A DNA stretch of 64,000 bases from Paragorgia papillata. Lineage: Eukaryota; Cnidaria; Anthozoa; Scleralcyonacea; Coralliidae. Below are positions 11,780 to 23,604 of this stretch, piece after piece. The notes beneath the pieces are model-generated. The model had not been told where the DNA came from. It worked only from the letters and a program-made list of their open reading frames with translations, and did no database searches. Position 1 is the first letter of the stretch. Each line of letters opens with the position of its first letter. A program made the position numbers and the translations under genes. The stretch lies in the NCBI GenBank assembly GCA_035771165.1, contig JAWNZC010000338.1, forward strand, positions 496,001 through 560,000. The letters are read 5' to 3'.

Positions 11780-12190
11780 TTTAACATGACTTGAGGGAAA
11801 TTAGCGATTAAATTTCCCCGCCGCCGAGGGGAGAGTTTTACAAATCTTCCCGAGGCAAAGGGGAAATTTAATCGCTAATTTCCTGAAAAGTCATGTTATT
11901 AGTTTGTAATATTATGATCGCCGAGGAAAACTTTGAGAATCTTACCGACAGGAAATTTAACGGTTGATCAGAGAAGTTGCATCTAATTTTCCCGTGCATG
12001 TTGATGAAGGAAAATATATGCAAGCGGGAAATTTAGAAGAAGACAAAATATTTCTTTGTCTTCTAATTTTCCCTCATCAACATGCACGGGAAAATTAGAA
12101 GAAGACAAAGGATTTCTTTGTCTTCTAATTTTCCCTCATCAACATGCGCGGGAAAATTAGAAGACAAAAGATAAATTTCCCTCTTGCATG
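11780..12190. repeat. Foldback and tandem palindrome block of GGGAAAATTAGAAG units
   Basis: A hairpin (arms 11780-11819 and 11859-11899, GAAATTAGCGATTAAATTTC) is followed by about three tandem units, each combining CATCAACATGC, GGGAAAATTAGAAG and AAGACAAA..TTTGTCTTC in alternating orientation. Confidence 0.75.
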
Positions 12191-12762
12191 AGCGATGAGG
12201 GAAATACGAGGTTTACATTCCCTCGGAGAACAAAAGAATCCGAGGCGATCATGGTATTATGTATAATAGATCCTAATATAAGAAAATGTAAGAAAAATAA
12301 TTAATTATATGTTTAGAGTGTTTCTATAACTGTGTTTGATTGTGTTTGATTACATTTTTTAACCCATTTGCCACTTGATTTAAATATATGAAATGGAGAA
12401 CAACATGGCTTAAATTCACATGAGCTACATGCCTACATTTGGAGAAACATGTCTTAATATTGTGGCCCTGTAAATTACAGTTACTACAACTGAAGCTTCT
12501 TTTTTCACGCTGGCATCCAATATCTTCCAGATATTCCATGCGGTTTCTTTTGAACACTATTTGTTTTAAGGAATCCAGTCCATGTTGATTGGTGGATCTA
12601 AAGAAGTCTTTTGTTGTTTTATCATTGACCTTTTCTAGGCCTTGTTGAGTAAAAGGGGAAATTTTACCATACAGTTCTATGAACTCAGGCGCATGCCATA
12701 CAAGTGCATGCATATATGGAGTGACATGCTTTGTGTGGTATAATTTTAAAAATAGTTCCAGG

Positions 12763-14244
12763 CAGGGGCGGATCTAGGGGTCGTCAAACCAGTCACGCGA
12801 CTAACGTAAAAATTGCGGAGTTAAATAGTTAATTAATTAAAATTCGAATGATAGTCCAGTTATGAGTTATCTATTTTCAAATTTCAAGCAGCGGCACCAT
12901 TGTAGTCCAGTTATCAAATTTCATGCTGCGGCTGAGTTTCTGTAAAGTAATATTATCAAGTCAACGAACAGCGGACTTACGCGTGAGTTTTGACCGATCT
13001 GAGTCAGATTCTAGCCATCTGATTGGTCAATATGCTCATCTCCATGGAGATCAGCAATTTTGACCGATCTGTGGGGAGTTCTGACCGATTTAGGAATCAG
13101 GGGCTCGTATACAAGCTATCTGATTGGCTAATTAAAAAAATATTCGTATTCTTATTGGTCACATTTTTTTACCGATCTTGACCGATTCGCAGCGTGGGAT
13201 ATGATCTTGCTGTATACACTCAAGGGCTGACGAATCCAGCCTTTCTGATCGCTGCTTGGCCACTGAGGTTCAATTCGAAGTCCCACGTTAGAGTAGAAAG
13301 AATTTAAACAGCAATGTCTTGTAGTATTTACGATACTGTTCAGTCTGCGTTTGCGGGGAACGATCAAAAATGTCTACAAGAAATTTATGCTGATCTGATG
13401 AAGCGAATCGACGCTTCGCCGAAGAGTTCTGTTGAAGAGCTTTTGAGTGCGATAAACAGCACGAACTTCTGCCTCAGTAGAAATTTTGGTGCCGAGAGTT
13501 TAATCCCGAAGTGTGTTCGAGATCAAAAGAACAAGTCCTGTACTGCTATAAGGTAAATTAAACATATTTTGTCTTGTTTTAGAATGTCTATTAACAGAAC
13601 AAGCTGTGCGCCGATTTTAATATTTAGGCTTGTATATGATAATCTCCATGGAATTTACCCAAATTAGCATATTTTTGCGGTCAAAAGGTTATTAATATCT
13701 AAATCATATAAATGCATTATAAAAGGAGCAGCATATCAATTAATATCAGCTAAAGATTTCGACTTAGGTATCGATTATTCTATATATTTATTCACCGAAG
13801 TGACCGAAGTGACCGAACAAAATAAGTGGCATTGTATATTTGTATCTCTTAGTCAATTTTGTTAGGCTATCAATAGACCGACAGCATGGTCTGGTGTAAT
13901 ACGATCATAACCTGCCAGGCTGCCAAAATTGCCTTTGGCTTTGCAGGAGAAAATGCTTTAACTGATGGGCATATTGAGTCATTGACTAGTGTCATAAATA
14001 TATATTATCTATTCTATATATTTATTCACCGAACTAAATATGTGGCATTGTATTTTATAGTCTATTTTGTTGCTAATGTTAGGCTATCAATTGAGCGGAC
14101 AGCATGGTGTGGTGTAATACGATCATGTGGGGGGGGGGGGGCGTTATTATGATGAATCATACAACCCCCCCAAAAAATTCCCCCCCCTGAGTGTTGACAA
14201 CTAAAATTTTGACTAACGTATGAAAATTCCTGGATCCGCCCCTG
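12763..14244 (+). mobile_element. hAT-like DNA transposon with perfect 8-bp target-site duplication
   Basis: The terminal inverted repeats are CAGGGGCGGATCTAGG and CCTGGATCCGCCCCTG. The 8-bp duplication GTTCCAGG lies at 12755-12762 and 14245-14252. The element sits inside the transposase-like gene and splits it cleanly. It is 1482 bp, too short for a full transposase, and contains one short open exon (13314-13552). A long G-run and C-run near 14128-14187 form a strong hairpin near its right end. Confidence 0.85.
13314..13552 (+). CDS. Short exon-like ORF inside the 12.8-kb hAT-like element
   Basis: The frame starts MSCSIYDTVQSAFAGNDQ and ends before a donor ATAAG|gtaaat. The central part, CLQEIYADLMKRI followed by SVEELLSAI, resembles YLQDIYDETCVKL followed by EDDILQRIEKDI in the 55.9-kb element, so both elements carry a related first exon. 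It may be the N-terminal exon of the family's transposase left after internal deletion. No catalytic motif is present. Confidence 0.5.
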
Positions 14245-16515
14245 GTTCCAGGAATGACTTGGATTTCTTTTGAACATGTTCTTTGCTCACTTGGGGTCCA
14301 GTGGAACTCAACATGTCAGTAATTGATATAGGAATTGGCCCCATAACTCGGACACTTGACCAGATTTTGGATGATTAGGCAATAGTTGACTAATATTTAT
14401 ATTCCTAAATAATTTAAGTTTTCTTGAATCTTTGCAAACGAACCAGTGAAAGGGAATTTTTAAAGTAGCTATCATTAAGATAAGATTCCCAACTAGCCAT
14501 GTGCGTATATTTTGATCTCTCAAATCCATCATTAAATGTTTTCTTTTTGTCAATCGAATCTTTTCGGCGAAATTCTAAGATGAGGAGATTGATCAGATTG
14601 TCTGAAATTCTCAGGAAAAGATGCAGAGAGTCTATTACAACATGATCCAGAGGAATCGATGGAAATAGTGGAGAATGTTTTACATTGCAGCGTTCAACAT
14701 TTCGTGACCTTTGATTTAACGTTTGTTGAATTTCTTGTATTGAGCGTGCACCTTTTGAGGTATCGGAGAGAGACCATTCTTTTCTTCCATCGTATTTGTC
14801 ATACAGTTGGTACTTGCACCAAATACAGGGGTGAGATGCAGTTGCAGCACCAAGGCCACAAACACACGCTAAGAATTTCCAGTCTCCACCTAAAAACCAC
14901 TCAATGTCAAAGCATTCTGTTCCAACTGACACATGTGTAAACGATTCCACATCTTGTCGGATATCTGCCATAGATTCAGCCAATTTGTCATAGTTTTCTG
15001 GTTCTTTAATTATGGCAACCAAATGGTTTCCATCTGCTGACATAGCTTTTGCACCTTCATCAAGAATAGTAAAGGTCACATTAATTACATGTAGCCTTTT
15101 CCAACATTGGTCCTGACAGTTTTACTCGAATTTTATGGTTCTGTTTGAATGTTTCATTGGGAGAACTGTTTTTAATTAATGATTGCAATCTTATTTTCAA
15201 TCTTTTTTTCATATCCTGCTGAACTCCACATGTATCACCAGGGGTCTCTGTGAGATTCCATTTGGTATTTAAAGCCTTTATTCTTTCCTGGACTTTCCAT
15301 GATCTAGGTAGATCCTTGCATGTCATTGATAGTTCATGGTATGCTTCATTTAAGATATAAAATCTTTCTTTGGTGTATAAAAGTAAATTTATCTCATCAA
15401 TTTCCTCGTTGGTAAGTGTTTCAGTGCGAGGTGAAGTGTTCATGTCTTCCTCGTCGAACAAATTTATGGTCTCATATTTTTGAGTGTTCTCATTAAAGAC
15501 TTTTGTGGCGATAAAATTGTGAAGCCCCAGAAATGACAAAGACGTTTCACAATCAGTGACTATTTGTTTTCGAATTCTGGACTGATGTCGATCGCCTGCT
15601 GTAGTCTGAAAATGTTTTCTTTTTGGATGAGCCTCTTGATGTCTGTCCTCTTTGTTGCTTTATTAATTTCTGTGTTAGCCTTTTAAATTTTTTTTAAAAT
15701 TCCCAGTGATTTCTTGTTTTTTTTGCCACAGCATCCTTCAACTTCTTCTCAATTTTGGTTTTCTTGCACCTCTCCACTTCAAGATCCTCTTCAAGCTTTC
15801 TTTTCTCTACCTTCAAATTATTGTTTTCTTGCTTCAATCTCTCAGGTTCCAACTCACTGTAATATATTTTAAAACTCCAAGTTGAATATCTACCTGTTGT
15901 CCACTTCTTCAGGAGAGATCTAACCCCATTGCCTCCTTGGGTTGTGGCCTTCACCATTGCTTCATTTAATCTCCACATTTTGGTTTTAAATGCCTGAATT
16001 AATCTGGTGTTTACAATCACGCCAGGAACATTACACATCTGGCACGCTTGCTGGACTAGTTCCTTCAGGACAGAGCTCCTGTTCGCCAAGCTTTCTCCCT
16101 CATCAGCTTCTTCATCAGCTTCTTGCACTGATTTGTACAGTTCGTACAGGAGTTTACTATATTGGGCAAAGACATAGGACATGATCAGAAATTATTTTAT
16201 CTGAAATTATTTAACAGGCACAGTCAAAATAAGCTCAGGGTTTCTGTATAAAAATCACAGTAATCTTACTTGTTTATTTGTGCTTGAAACGAGGGAGACT
16301 CTTCATGGCTCTGGCTCTGATTCCCGCTATTGTTTCTGTTCTCTTTGCTTGGTAATGCATCGACCGTACAACACAACAATAAAATCGTAACCCCAAACGC
16401 AATCCAGAGAGGAGTAAACCGGACATGAATCAGTGAAAACATCACTCGTGAATATGCAAAACAGCTTTGGGAAAACTCCAAAATACATGTGGTGATGCGA
16501 TTGAGTTTCGTCCCT

Positions 16516-16743
16516 TAAGCCATAATCAAACGAGAACGCAAGTCGTCGCAAGTTGGCAGTCAGAATTTCTGTTGGCGGTCGTTTGAACACCCAAATTAAC
16601 AAAATAAAGGTTTCATGAGTGTTTTAAACAAGTTTTAACGTTGTCACGGTACATGATATTTTCGGGAAACTATTCAGAGCGGCTGGCTGAGATAGCGTGA
16701 CTGCCAACTTGCGATAACTTGCGTTCTCGTTTGATTAGGGCTT
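16516..16743. repeat. Small foldback element
   Basis: Arms AATCAAACGAGAACGCAAGT and CTTGCGTTCTCGTTTGATT, continuing CGCAAGTTGGCAGTCA, with a ~130-bp centre. Confidence 0.75.
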
Positions 16744-17003
16744 TAGAACTCAAACCGCGCAGTCACGGCCAATATACGGCAACTATCGAAGGTCACCACT
16801 TCGAATCTCGAAATACATGGATTATTTTTCGATTTTCGGTTATGCTGTAACATTTCTAGATAGAATAACAAATAACTGGCTAAAACCCGTGCGTACATTT
16901 GGAATAAGTGACATATAACAGGATAAAATTTTCATTTTAGTTCAAAATTTGATCGTTATATAGAAGATTTTACGGCGGAAATCGAGGGGCCTGGGAACGA
17001 AAA

Positions 17004-17073
17004 TAGTATTCTATTCACAACCCTCACAATCATGCTCAGTCTATAATTAAGGATTGGGGATAATGGTGATCCA
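17004..17073 (-). repeat. Retrotransposon terminal repeat B2
   Basis: The 70-bp copy begins tagtattctattcac and ends ggtgatcca on the plus strand, identical or nearly so to 17330-17399. It is the outer 3' end of the element. Confidence 0.85.
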
Positions 17074-17162
17074 GCGGCCTAAGCCAGGCTTGAAAAGCAT
17101 GGCTTAGGGGTGGCAGGAGTTTTACGACCCACGTAAATCATGAGTGGGTGGGTGGGTGGGCC

Positions 17163-17332
17163 GTTCGTCCTGGTCACTTGTCCGCTGGAAAGAAACTGAG
17201 CTAGATCTGAGGATTTCTCCCATATTTACACTCCTCGTATCATAAAACACACGTGTGATTGCTCAATCAAGCGCATATGGTAATATATGTCTTAATTGTT
17301 ACTTCGCATATCATTATAAGGGTTATGAATAG
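17163..17332 (-). repeat. Retrotransposon terminal repeat A2
   Basis: The 170-bp copy matches A1 at 23795-23964, with the same ends (gttc.tcctgg and gttatgaatag on the plus strand). Confidence 0.85.
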
Positions 17333-17399
17333 TATTCTATTCACAACCCTCACAATCATGCTCAGTCTATAATTAAGGATTGGGGATAATGGTGATCCA
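17330..17399 (-). repeat. Retrotransposon terminal repeat B1
   Basis: Second copy of the 70-bp B repeat, directly abutting A2 with a TAG overlap. This B1A2 junction is the expected internal complementary-type region of split-repeat elements. Confidence 0.85.
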
Positions 17400-17524
17400 C
17401 GCCACCTAAACTTGTCTTTCCACAAACACAGCGGGATCACTTCCCTGACACCCAATAACCTCAAAAACCATATAATATATCCTTCTAAAACACCCCAAAC
17501 TCCCAAACTATACATGGGTGAAAA

Positions 17525-18885
17525 TCAGGACAAATCAGAATACTGTCGTTTTCGCATACTATCAGGAGGAAAAGCGCAAACAAATCGCTTAAGTTCATTA
17601 ATATCGTTCCATGGCTCGGTCACCTCTGCAGCACGAGATGACGAAAGGCGTGCGGATGCACCAGCGGGATTAAGAACCTTTGCAAGCTGTAGGTAATAAA
17701 GGGCAGTATGACGACGAGACCAACCAACATGATCCATGATTTCTGATAAATCTGCTCCAGTGAGTGCTATAGCGTAATTGCACAACCAGATCGAAAACCA
17801 TGTAGGGTTTCGCCTTCGTCTGCATTCATTTCCTTCAAGTATACCTTAAGGCGTGCCTCAGCAGCGGCAGAAGTAAAGGGAGAATCTTGGATTCCACCCG
17901 TCGGAGTCGTAGGGCGAAATAAATAGCCACTGGATAGATCGATAGATAACCGCTGTGCGACATCCATATACTGCTCGATGCCATTAATAGGGCAAATTGC
18001 CGTGTGCGTGTTGCGCCTGATCCCAAAAACATTCTGATCCCCATCCCTCAAAGTCTTTCCCCAAATGTGATTAAACAAAAATCCATCATCATTTGGGAAA
18101 CGCAAAATCTCAGGTACTTTAACTTGAGACAGATCGCCCGGTCTATCCCCACTAAAAAATGCAGTCTTAAAATAAGCCTGGTCACGAGCTACAATAAACT
18201 TCTGAAGTGAAGGAATGTCCGGGCTTTCAAGTTTGCGCTGCAAGTGCAATAATAATTGAGTTAATTTATGAACAAAAAAGGGAGTAGCTTGCTTTGGCGT
18301 AACTCTAGCCTGTAATTGTTCTCGCGTAATACATCTAAGATAATCCTTGACAGACTGGTCAGCTGCTGGGTTACCCAAGGCAAGCCGCTTATCCCATTCA
18401 CCTGAGCGACCCTGGGCATAAAAGATTGAGCGCAACTTGCCAATGTAAGAATCAACCGTCTTATATGACAAGTGTAAAGGACAACCGCACGGGTGTTGTC
18501 CTCGTTGACCCAAAAACTGACAACTGTTTCTATGAACCTGCGTCTTTCCATACTGATCTTTAAAAACAAGAAAACGACATACATCCCGTGGTGTTACAGT
18601 AGCCAAGGTAATACTGCCTGGAAGAGCCGCCAAAAAGGACTCCAACTCGCGTTGTAGTGAGTCTTTCTGTTTCGAGTACTTGGTAGCATGATCATAATTG
18701 AACAATTCTTGTAGACGATTATCAATCACCTCAAGGTCGACACGAAGTCCCGACTCTACGCGGGGAGGGGCCTGGATCCGTCGCTTATATCCACATCTTT
18801 GACAGAAACGAAAATCCTTGTCATTGGCATGGCTACATTCAGGGCATTTCACTGACGGGACAAATAATTTGGCTATCAGAGGCAA
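17525..18885 (-). pseudogene. Tyrosine recombinase (YR) of the retrotransposon, frameshifted
   Basis: The enzyme joins circular cDNA to the genome in DIRS-order elements. The long frame (18885-17767) starts MPLIAKLFVP with a zinc-ribbon-like CPEC...CQRC pair, then a Cys/His cluster HPCGCPLHLS. The catalytic domain shows Arg I in FFSGDRPGDLSQV and the HxxR box in LHGFRSG. The frame then stops. The missing C-terminus continues in another frame (17785-17525): LSEIMDHVGWSRRHTALYYL with the candidate catalytic Tyr, then NPAG. A one-base shift near 17770-17785 therefore separates HxxR from the nucleophile. All catalytic landmarks are otherwise present. Confidence 0.85.
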
Positions 18886-19029
18886 AATCTAAAGAGTTGA
18901 AGCAAAAGAAGAGACACAAACCGCGTTACTAAGTTCAACAAATGAATTGATTTCATTACAATACTGAACAAAATCACATGACAGAAAAAGGAGGTATAAC
19001 ATTATTCAGTTTTACACTGCAGTATTACA

Positions 19030-20282
19030 CTAAAATACGATGGCAAATGCCCAGAGATCACTACCAAGTCCTGAATGAGCAATCCATCCATGCTTTGAAG
19101 GAACGAGCAGAGCATTAACATCTCCAGCGAAGGCTAACCTTCTGGACGAACGCGCACGAGACTGAAGTAAAGGCCACCAGTACTTCCTAGGGTATACGTC
19201 CAACACAACAATGGTACACGATTGCTGATAGGACTCAAGGAAACGAAGCACGGGACCAACTAATACCGACGGCGGAAATACATATGGACGCTGCATAATC
19301 AAACGGTGGGAATCCAGATCCTGGGCAAACACATTAACTCCAGCCGATTCAGGTGTCGGATAGGGTGTGAAATGAGGCAAGCGATTACCAAAGCAATCCA
19401 ACATGGCATTTGAGTCTAGGGCCATCATATCACAGGTATGACCTTCACCACCAAATTTGCTCTGAACGACTTTCCAAAGTGAGTCAGTCAATTGACTGTC
19501 CATCGCAGACAATCGTCGTGAAGGCACATCAGCGGGATTTTCACCAGTGGGAACATAGGATAGATGAAGGGAAATGTTTAAGGTTAAAGTAGTAAAAAAT
19601 AACCTCTTGATGGCACTATTAAGCGAAGCACTTTTACCGCCTTGGTTATTCCACGAGTGAATAACAGCCTGGTTATCAACCAAAACATCAACCCAGGCAT
19701 TTGAAAGAACAGCACGACATGACAACAATACTCGCTCAATCGCCACAGCTTCCTTCGTAGCAATATCCCAAGACAATTCCTCGCCAATCCAATAATCCGA
19801 AACGTCCTGGACCACAGGTGACAGGACAGAACCGCCCCAACCAGCCGCAGAAGCATCAGTCGCCAGTGACACACGAAAATGTCGCTCGTCACGCCATGGA
19901 AGCGGTGCATCCCACGTTTCTAGAAACAACCAATGTTCAATCTCCTTTCTCAAAGGACCAGATACCGGAATTGGTCGAAGCGTACGCAAACCCCACGAGA
20001 TCATACCATTCATGTCCCGAGTAAACAATCTTGCCGCAGGAACGGCTAAAGAAAATGAAACACATTTTCCCACGAGACGCTGAAGTGTCTTAACTGTTAC
20101 CGTCGAACTGTCCAAAATTTTTCGAACAAGCTGAAGAAAACGAGCTTTTTTATGAGGTAGCAAATGGAACACCTGCAACATAGAATCAGACGAAAACCCA
20201 AGATAAGGTACTACCAACCGAGGAACCAAAACAGACTTCTTTAAGCCCAAAAAATAGCCCAAACATATCAGATGATATGATA
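19030..20282 (-). CDS. RT thumb, RNase H and DIRS-type C-terminal domain of the retrotransposon
   Basis: The frame opens in the RT thumb (GYFLGLKKSVLVP), followed by RNase H with the four acidic residues: Asp in LATDASAAGWGG, Glu in KEAVAIERVL, Asp in VLVDNQAVIHSW and Asp in ENPADVPSR. The C-terminal part (HFTPYPTPESAGVNVFAQD, then CTIVVLDVYPRKYWWPLL) is typical of DIRS-group polyproteins. A complete adenine methyltransferase signature was not seen. The upstream join to RT is broken by a frameshift and a stop between 20262 and 20370. Host function is unlikely. Confidence 0.85.
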
Positions 20283-20367
20283 TCAGAAAAATCGCGGATT
20301 GAGCGGCCGCGAATCTACGTTGATCTTCCGTCTTGAAACTAGCATAAGCCCCCTCATGGAGTCGAAC

Positions 20368-21144
20368 TTACAACTGTCCGTTATGCCTGTCATCAATGTA
20401 CAAAGAACATGGCACTCCAATGGAGCGAAAGAAATTCGTAGCCACCAAACCGGTGTTGTGGTAAACATAAGGGGAGCATTTCCATCCAAAAGGCAATGTA
20501 TTATACGTGAAAAACCATCCTCCCCATTGTATGCCAAAGAAGGTAGTGCTATCATCCGTAAGCAGAAGATGATCATATCCGGACTTATCATCGAGCACCG
20601 TCTGATAAGAAGCTTTCGACACATAACGTGGCAAATCACAAAGCTTATCAAGAGTAAAAGGCTTATCCTTCATCCACAAATTTAAATAACGAGCATCATA
20701 ACAGAGGCGTGGCTTCTTTGGTTCCACCGTAAGTGGATGAACAATGTGCGGTGGCTCAACTTCTCCCACTCTTCCCAACAACGAAACTGCCCCAGTTCGC
20801 AACCGATCTAATAATGTCTGACGGACAAACGTCACAAAAGGCTTGCAAGATTGATTATTGGGGAAAAATCTCCGTGGCGGACAATCCGAGTCATAGGACT
20901 GAGCCTTATAAGAACCCTTAAAATGTCGAGCAAACTCAAAAACCGATATTTTTTCTCGTACCCAACGCACAACGTCCGATTGAATGGCTGAAGACTGCTG
21001 CTTCGTGATTGCTTCCCAATATGCAACATTTGTATGTAGCTCGCCTGGTCGAAACGAATCAGGGTCACGAAAAAAACAAGTCCTCGACATGTCCCACAGT
21101 TTTTCCCTGCGTAACATTGTCCACAACCGGAGCCAAACGGGCAT
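20368..21144 (-). pseudogene. Reverse transcriptase of the retrotransposon, broken downstream
   Basis: The frame contains fingers and palm motifs: PLTVEPKKPRLCYDARYLN, LDDKSGYDHLLL, TLPFGWKCSPYVY and the catalytic box SLYIDDR (YIDD in place of YxDD). It stops at NGQL right after the box, and the following sequence continues in a different frame at 20651-20283 (FDSMRGLMLVSRRKINVDS). Its N-terminal side also changes frame near 21065-21144. These are decay lesions, since both sides retain recognisable RT sequence. Confidence 0.85.
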
Positions 21145-21765
21145 TCGCTGCCATCCCCTCGCTGACCTTGGTGGGGTTGCCCAAAAAATCCACCCATTGT
21201 ACTGGGGGTTGTTGCTCCATGGCTACTTGAATAACCCTAGTATCAAAAGTTTCGTCACATTCCCAGGACCAAAATTTCATCTGAAACAAAGGAGCAAAAT
21301 ACTCCACTATCAACAAAAATACGCCACCAACCAAAGCCAGCAGAGAGATGACAGCTTTGCCCGGAAAACCAGGAGGGTTTGTTTAGGTACCCATTTCAAA
21401 ACTGTCAGGACTCACTAGCAACGGTCTCACAACGAACACTAAACAATATTCCATTAAGGTATTTGAAATTAAGTAACACCCACTAAGCGGAAGTCCAAAT
21501 CAATAAGGCAAAGAAAACAACATTAAGAGACGCACAGAAAATATATTTTATTGTCTACAAAGAAAATATCAAACTGGATTTAAAATAGACAAAACACAAT
21601 CACTGCCGATTGAGGCACATTTCTTCAGACAGGTATTTTGAAACACAACTCATCGCCGATTAAGGCTTATTTTATGCAAACAGTTATATGCAAAAAACAT
21701 GCACAGTCCGAACAACTATGACTATGGTTGTTTCTCCTAACAACTATGTAAACACGCATTATTGC

Positions 21766-22320
21766 CTATTGAGGCTTAGTTTCTTCAGATCGTGTCCACT
21801 GGGTCGCAGTGTTGCCCGCAGGTCGCTGTGTGGGCAGGTCCCTCCGGCGTTGCATGCACTGGGCTTGAAAATGACCTGGCTGTCGACAATAAAAACAACG
21901 AGGACTGTCCGTCCGGCCACGGCCAGCGTAAGACACTCGTGAAGTAAAACTTCCCCTTTGGCTTTGGCTTCGATCCCGCTTGAAGCGCTTTTCAACTTTA
22001 CCCACAATATCAAAGACCTTCTCGTGGTCTTTATCACCAATAAGACGTAATAACAAACTGCGAAATTGCACTGACGGTAGATCAATCTTTGCACGAACGG
22101 TCTGATACGCCAGGCGATAGTAATTGTCTTTGTCGTGACGCTTATCATGCGCAGTATTGTGTAAGGTCTCCATCATAGCCAACGCGTCGTATTTGCTGAA
22201 ATCCGACAGCGGCCGCGAAGAATAGTCTAACAATCGCTGAACCAAATTTTCAACGGAGGCCGTAGTCATTGCCTCCACGGATGAGCGCAACCGTTGCAAC
22301 TCATGCTTCATCGTCTAAAA
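21766..22320 (-). CDS. Retrotransposon Gag, exon 2 with CCHC zinc knuckle
   Basis: The frame carries KHELQRLRSSVEAM, then a structural region ending KRFKRDRS, and one CCHC knuckle, CFYCRQPGHFQAQC (C-x2-C-x4-H-x4-C), for nucleic-acid binding. Just upstream is a good acceptor, tttattttag before ACGATG at about 22315. In-phase joining to the donor at the end of exon 1 would give a Gag of about 235 residues. Without splicing, translation could start at the ATG of exon 2. Confidence 0.75.
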
Positions 22321-23604
22321 TAAATAATACATAGGTCCGAGTCATCCAACCGTATGAACGAGGAACACATAATACTCAGCGAATACTCGCGCACACATAT
22401 CATATCCATAGCAATTATATTGGAATCATCCAACCGTAGAAACGAGGGACACACATGACTCAGGCAGCGGACACGCACATATGAAGTATATTCATAGCAA
22501 TTGTTTACAATCATCCAACAATAGGAATGGGAAACACACAAGACTCCCAGCGAACACTCGCCCACCCATATGGCACAATCTGAACTACCGTTCCCATGCG
22601 AGCCAATGAAGCAATTGACAAGCACAACAAATGTCTGGCGAATTAATGGTTGTCCAACGTATTGAGCACAACAAATAATGTCGGGCGAACACTCGCTCAT
22701 ATACAATGTCTGGGGAACTCTCGTCCATATATTTTGTCGTGCGAACTCTCGCCTATATATTTTTGCTGGCGAACACTCGCTCATGTACAATATCTGGCGA
22801 ACTCTCGCCCATATATTGTTTATGACGAACTCTCGCCCACATATTTAATCTGGCGAACTCTCGCTCATATATTTTGTCTGGCGAACTCTCGCCCATATAT
22901 TTTGTCTGGCGAACTCTCGCCCATATATAGTCTGGCGAACACTCGCCCATAGATTTTGTCTAGCGAACACTCGCTCATATTTTTTTTTTGTTTTTGTTTG
23001 TTTGGCGAACTCTCGCCCATATATTTTGTCTGGCGAATTTTTTTATTTTTTTTATTTATTTATTTTTTTCTCTGGCGAACTCTCGCTCATATATTGTGTC
23101 TGGCGAACTCTCGCCCATATATATTGTCTGGCGAACACTCGCCCATAGAGTTTGTCTGGCGAACACTCGCTCATATATTTTGTCTGGCGACCTCTCGCCC
23201 ATATATTTTGTCTGGCGAACTCTCACCCCTATATTTTGTCTGGCGAACTCTCGCCCATATATATATATATATTTTTGTATTTTATTTTATTTTATTTTAT
23301 TTTTTTTATTTATTATTTTTTTTCTTTTCTTTTCTGGCGAACACTCGCTCATAGAGTTTAACTAGCGAACCCTCGCCCGTATTCTCACCCCTATGTATAT
23401 AATATCTGGCGAACACTCGCCAATATAATTAATATCTGGCGAAGTCTCGCCCATATATTTTGTATGGTCTGGCGAACTCTCGCGTATATATTTTTGTGTG
23501 GCGAACTCGCTCTCGCCCATATCTCGTTATACTTTTGCACAATATGCAAGCCCGGCCAATCCAGCAAAAAGACATATATTTTAAATAGAAAGTCAAATAG
23601 TATA
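22316..23604 (-). repeat. Predicted gag intron holding a ~28-bp hairpin minisatellite
   Basis: From about 22680 to 23530 the plus strand repeats units of the form TCTGGCGAACTCTCGCCCAT followed by ATATTTTG. The core GGCGA-ACTC-TCGCC is a perfect 5-bp stem with a 4-base loop; ACAC loop variants also occur. Units vary in the AT spacer, with T-rich and TA-rich interruptions near 22980, 23040 and 23260-23330. Chance frames across it are low-complexity and not genes. Part of the array is duplicated at 25978-26290. Confidence 0.8.

Larger units (their letters stand above)
12324..16184 (-). pseudogene. Transposase-like multi-domain gene of a cnidarian/amphioxus repeat family, broken and interrupted
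   Basis: Five collinear minus-strand pieces can be read. 16182-15694 has a coiled coil at its end (LKQENNNLKVEKRKLEEDLE). 15539-15081 is alpha-helical. 15079-14414 holds DGAKAMSADGNHLVAIIKE, then WFLGGDWKFLACVCGLG and a zinc-like HPCIWCKY. 14330-14245 continues in another frame. 12754-12324 has LVWHAPEFIELYGKISPF, QQGLEKVND, TTKDFFRST and a CSNCNLQGHNIKTC knuckle. The last two pieces are separated by a hAT-like insertion. Similar proteins are repetitive in cnidarians; the acidic residues fit a DDE-type enzyme, but I cannot name the superfamily. Frameshifts at several joins indicate decay. Confidence 0.6.

Noticed and set aside
20299..21418. Plus-strand ORFs over the retrotransposon
   Set aside because: Antisense shadows of RT.
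22650..23365. CRISPR-array-like look of the ~28-bp repeats
   Set aside because: Units vary, spacers are AT simple sequence of irregular length, and the context is a eukaryotic retrotransposon.
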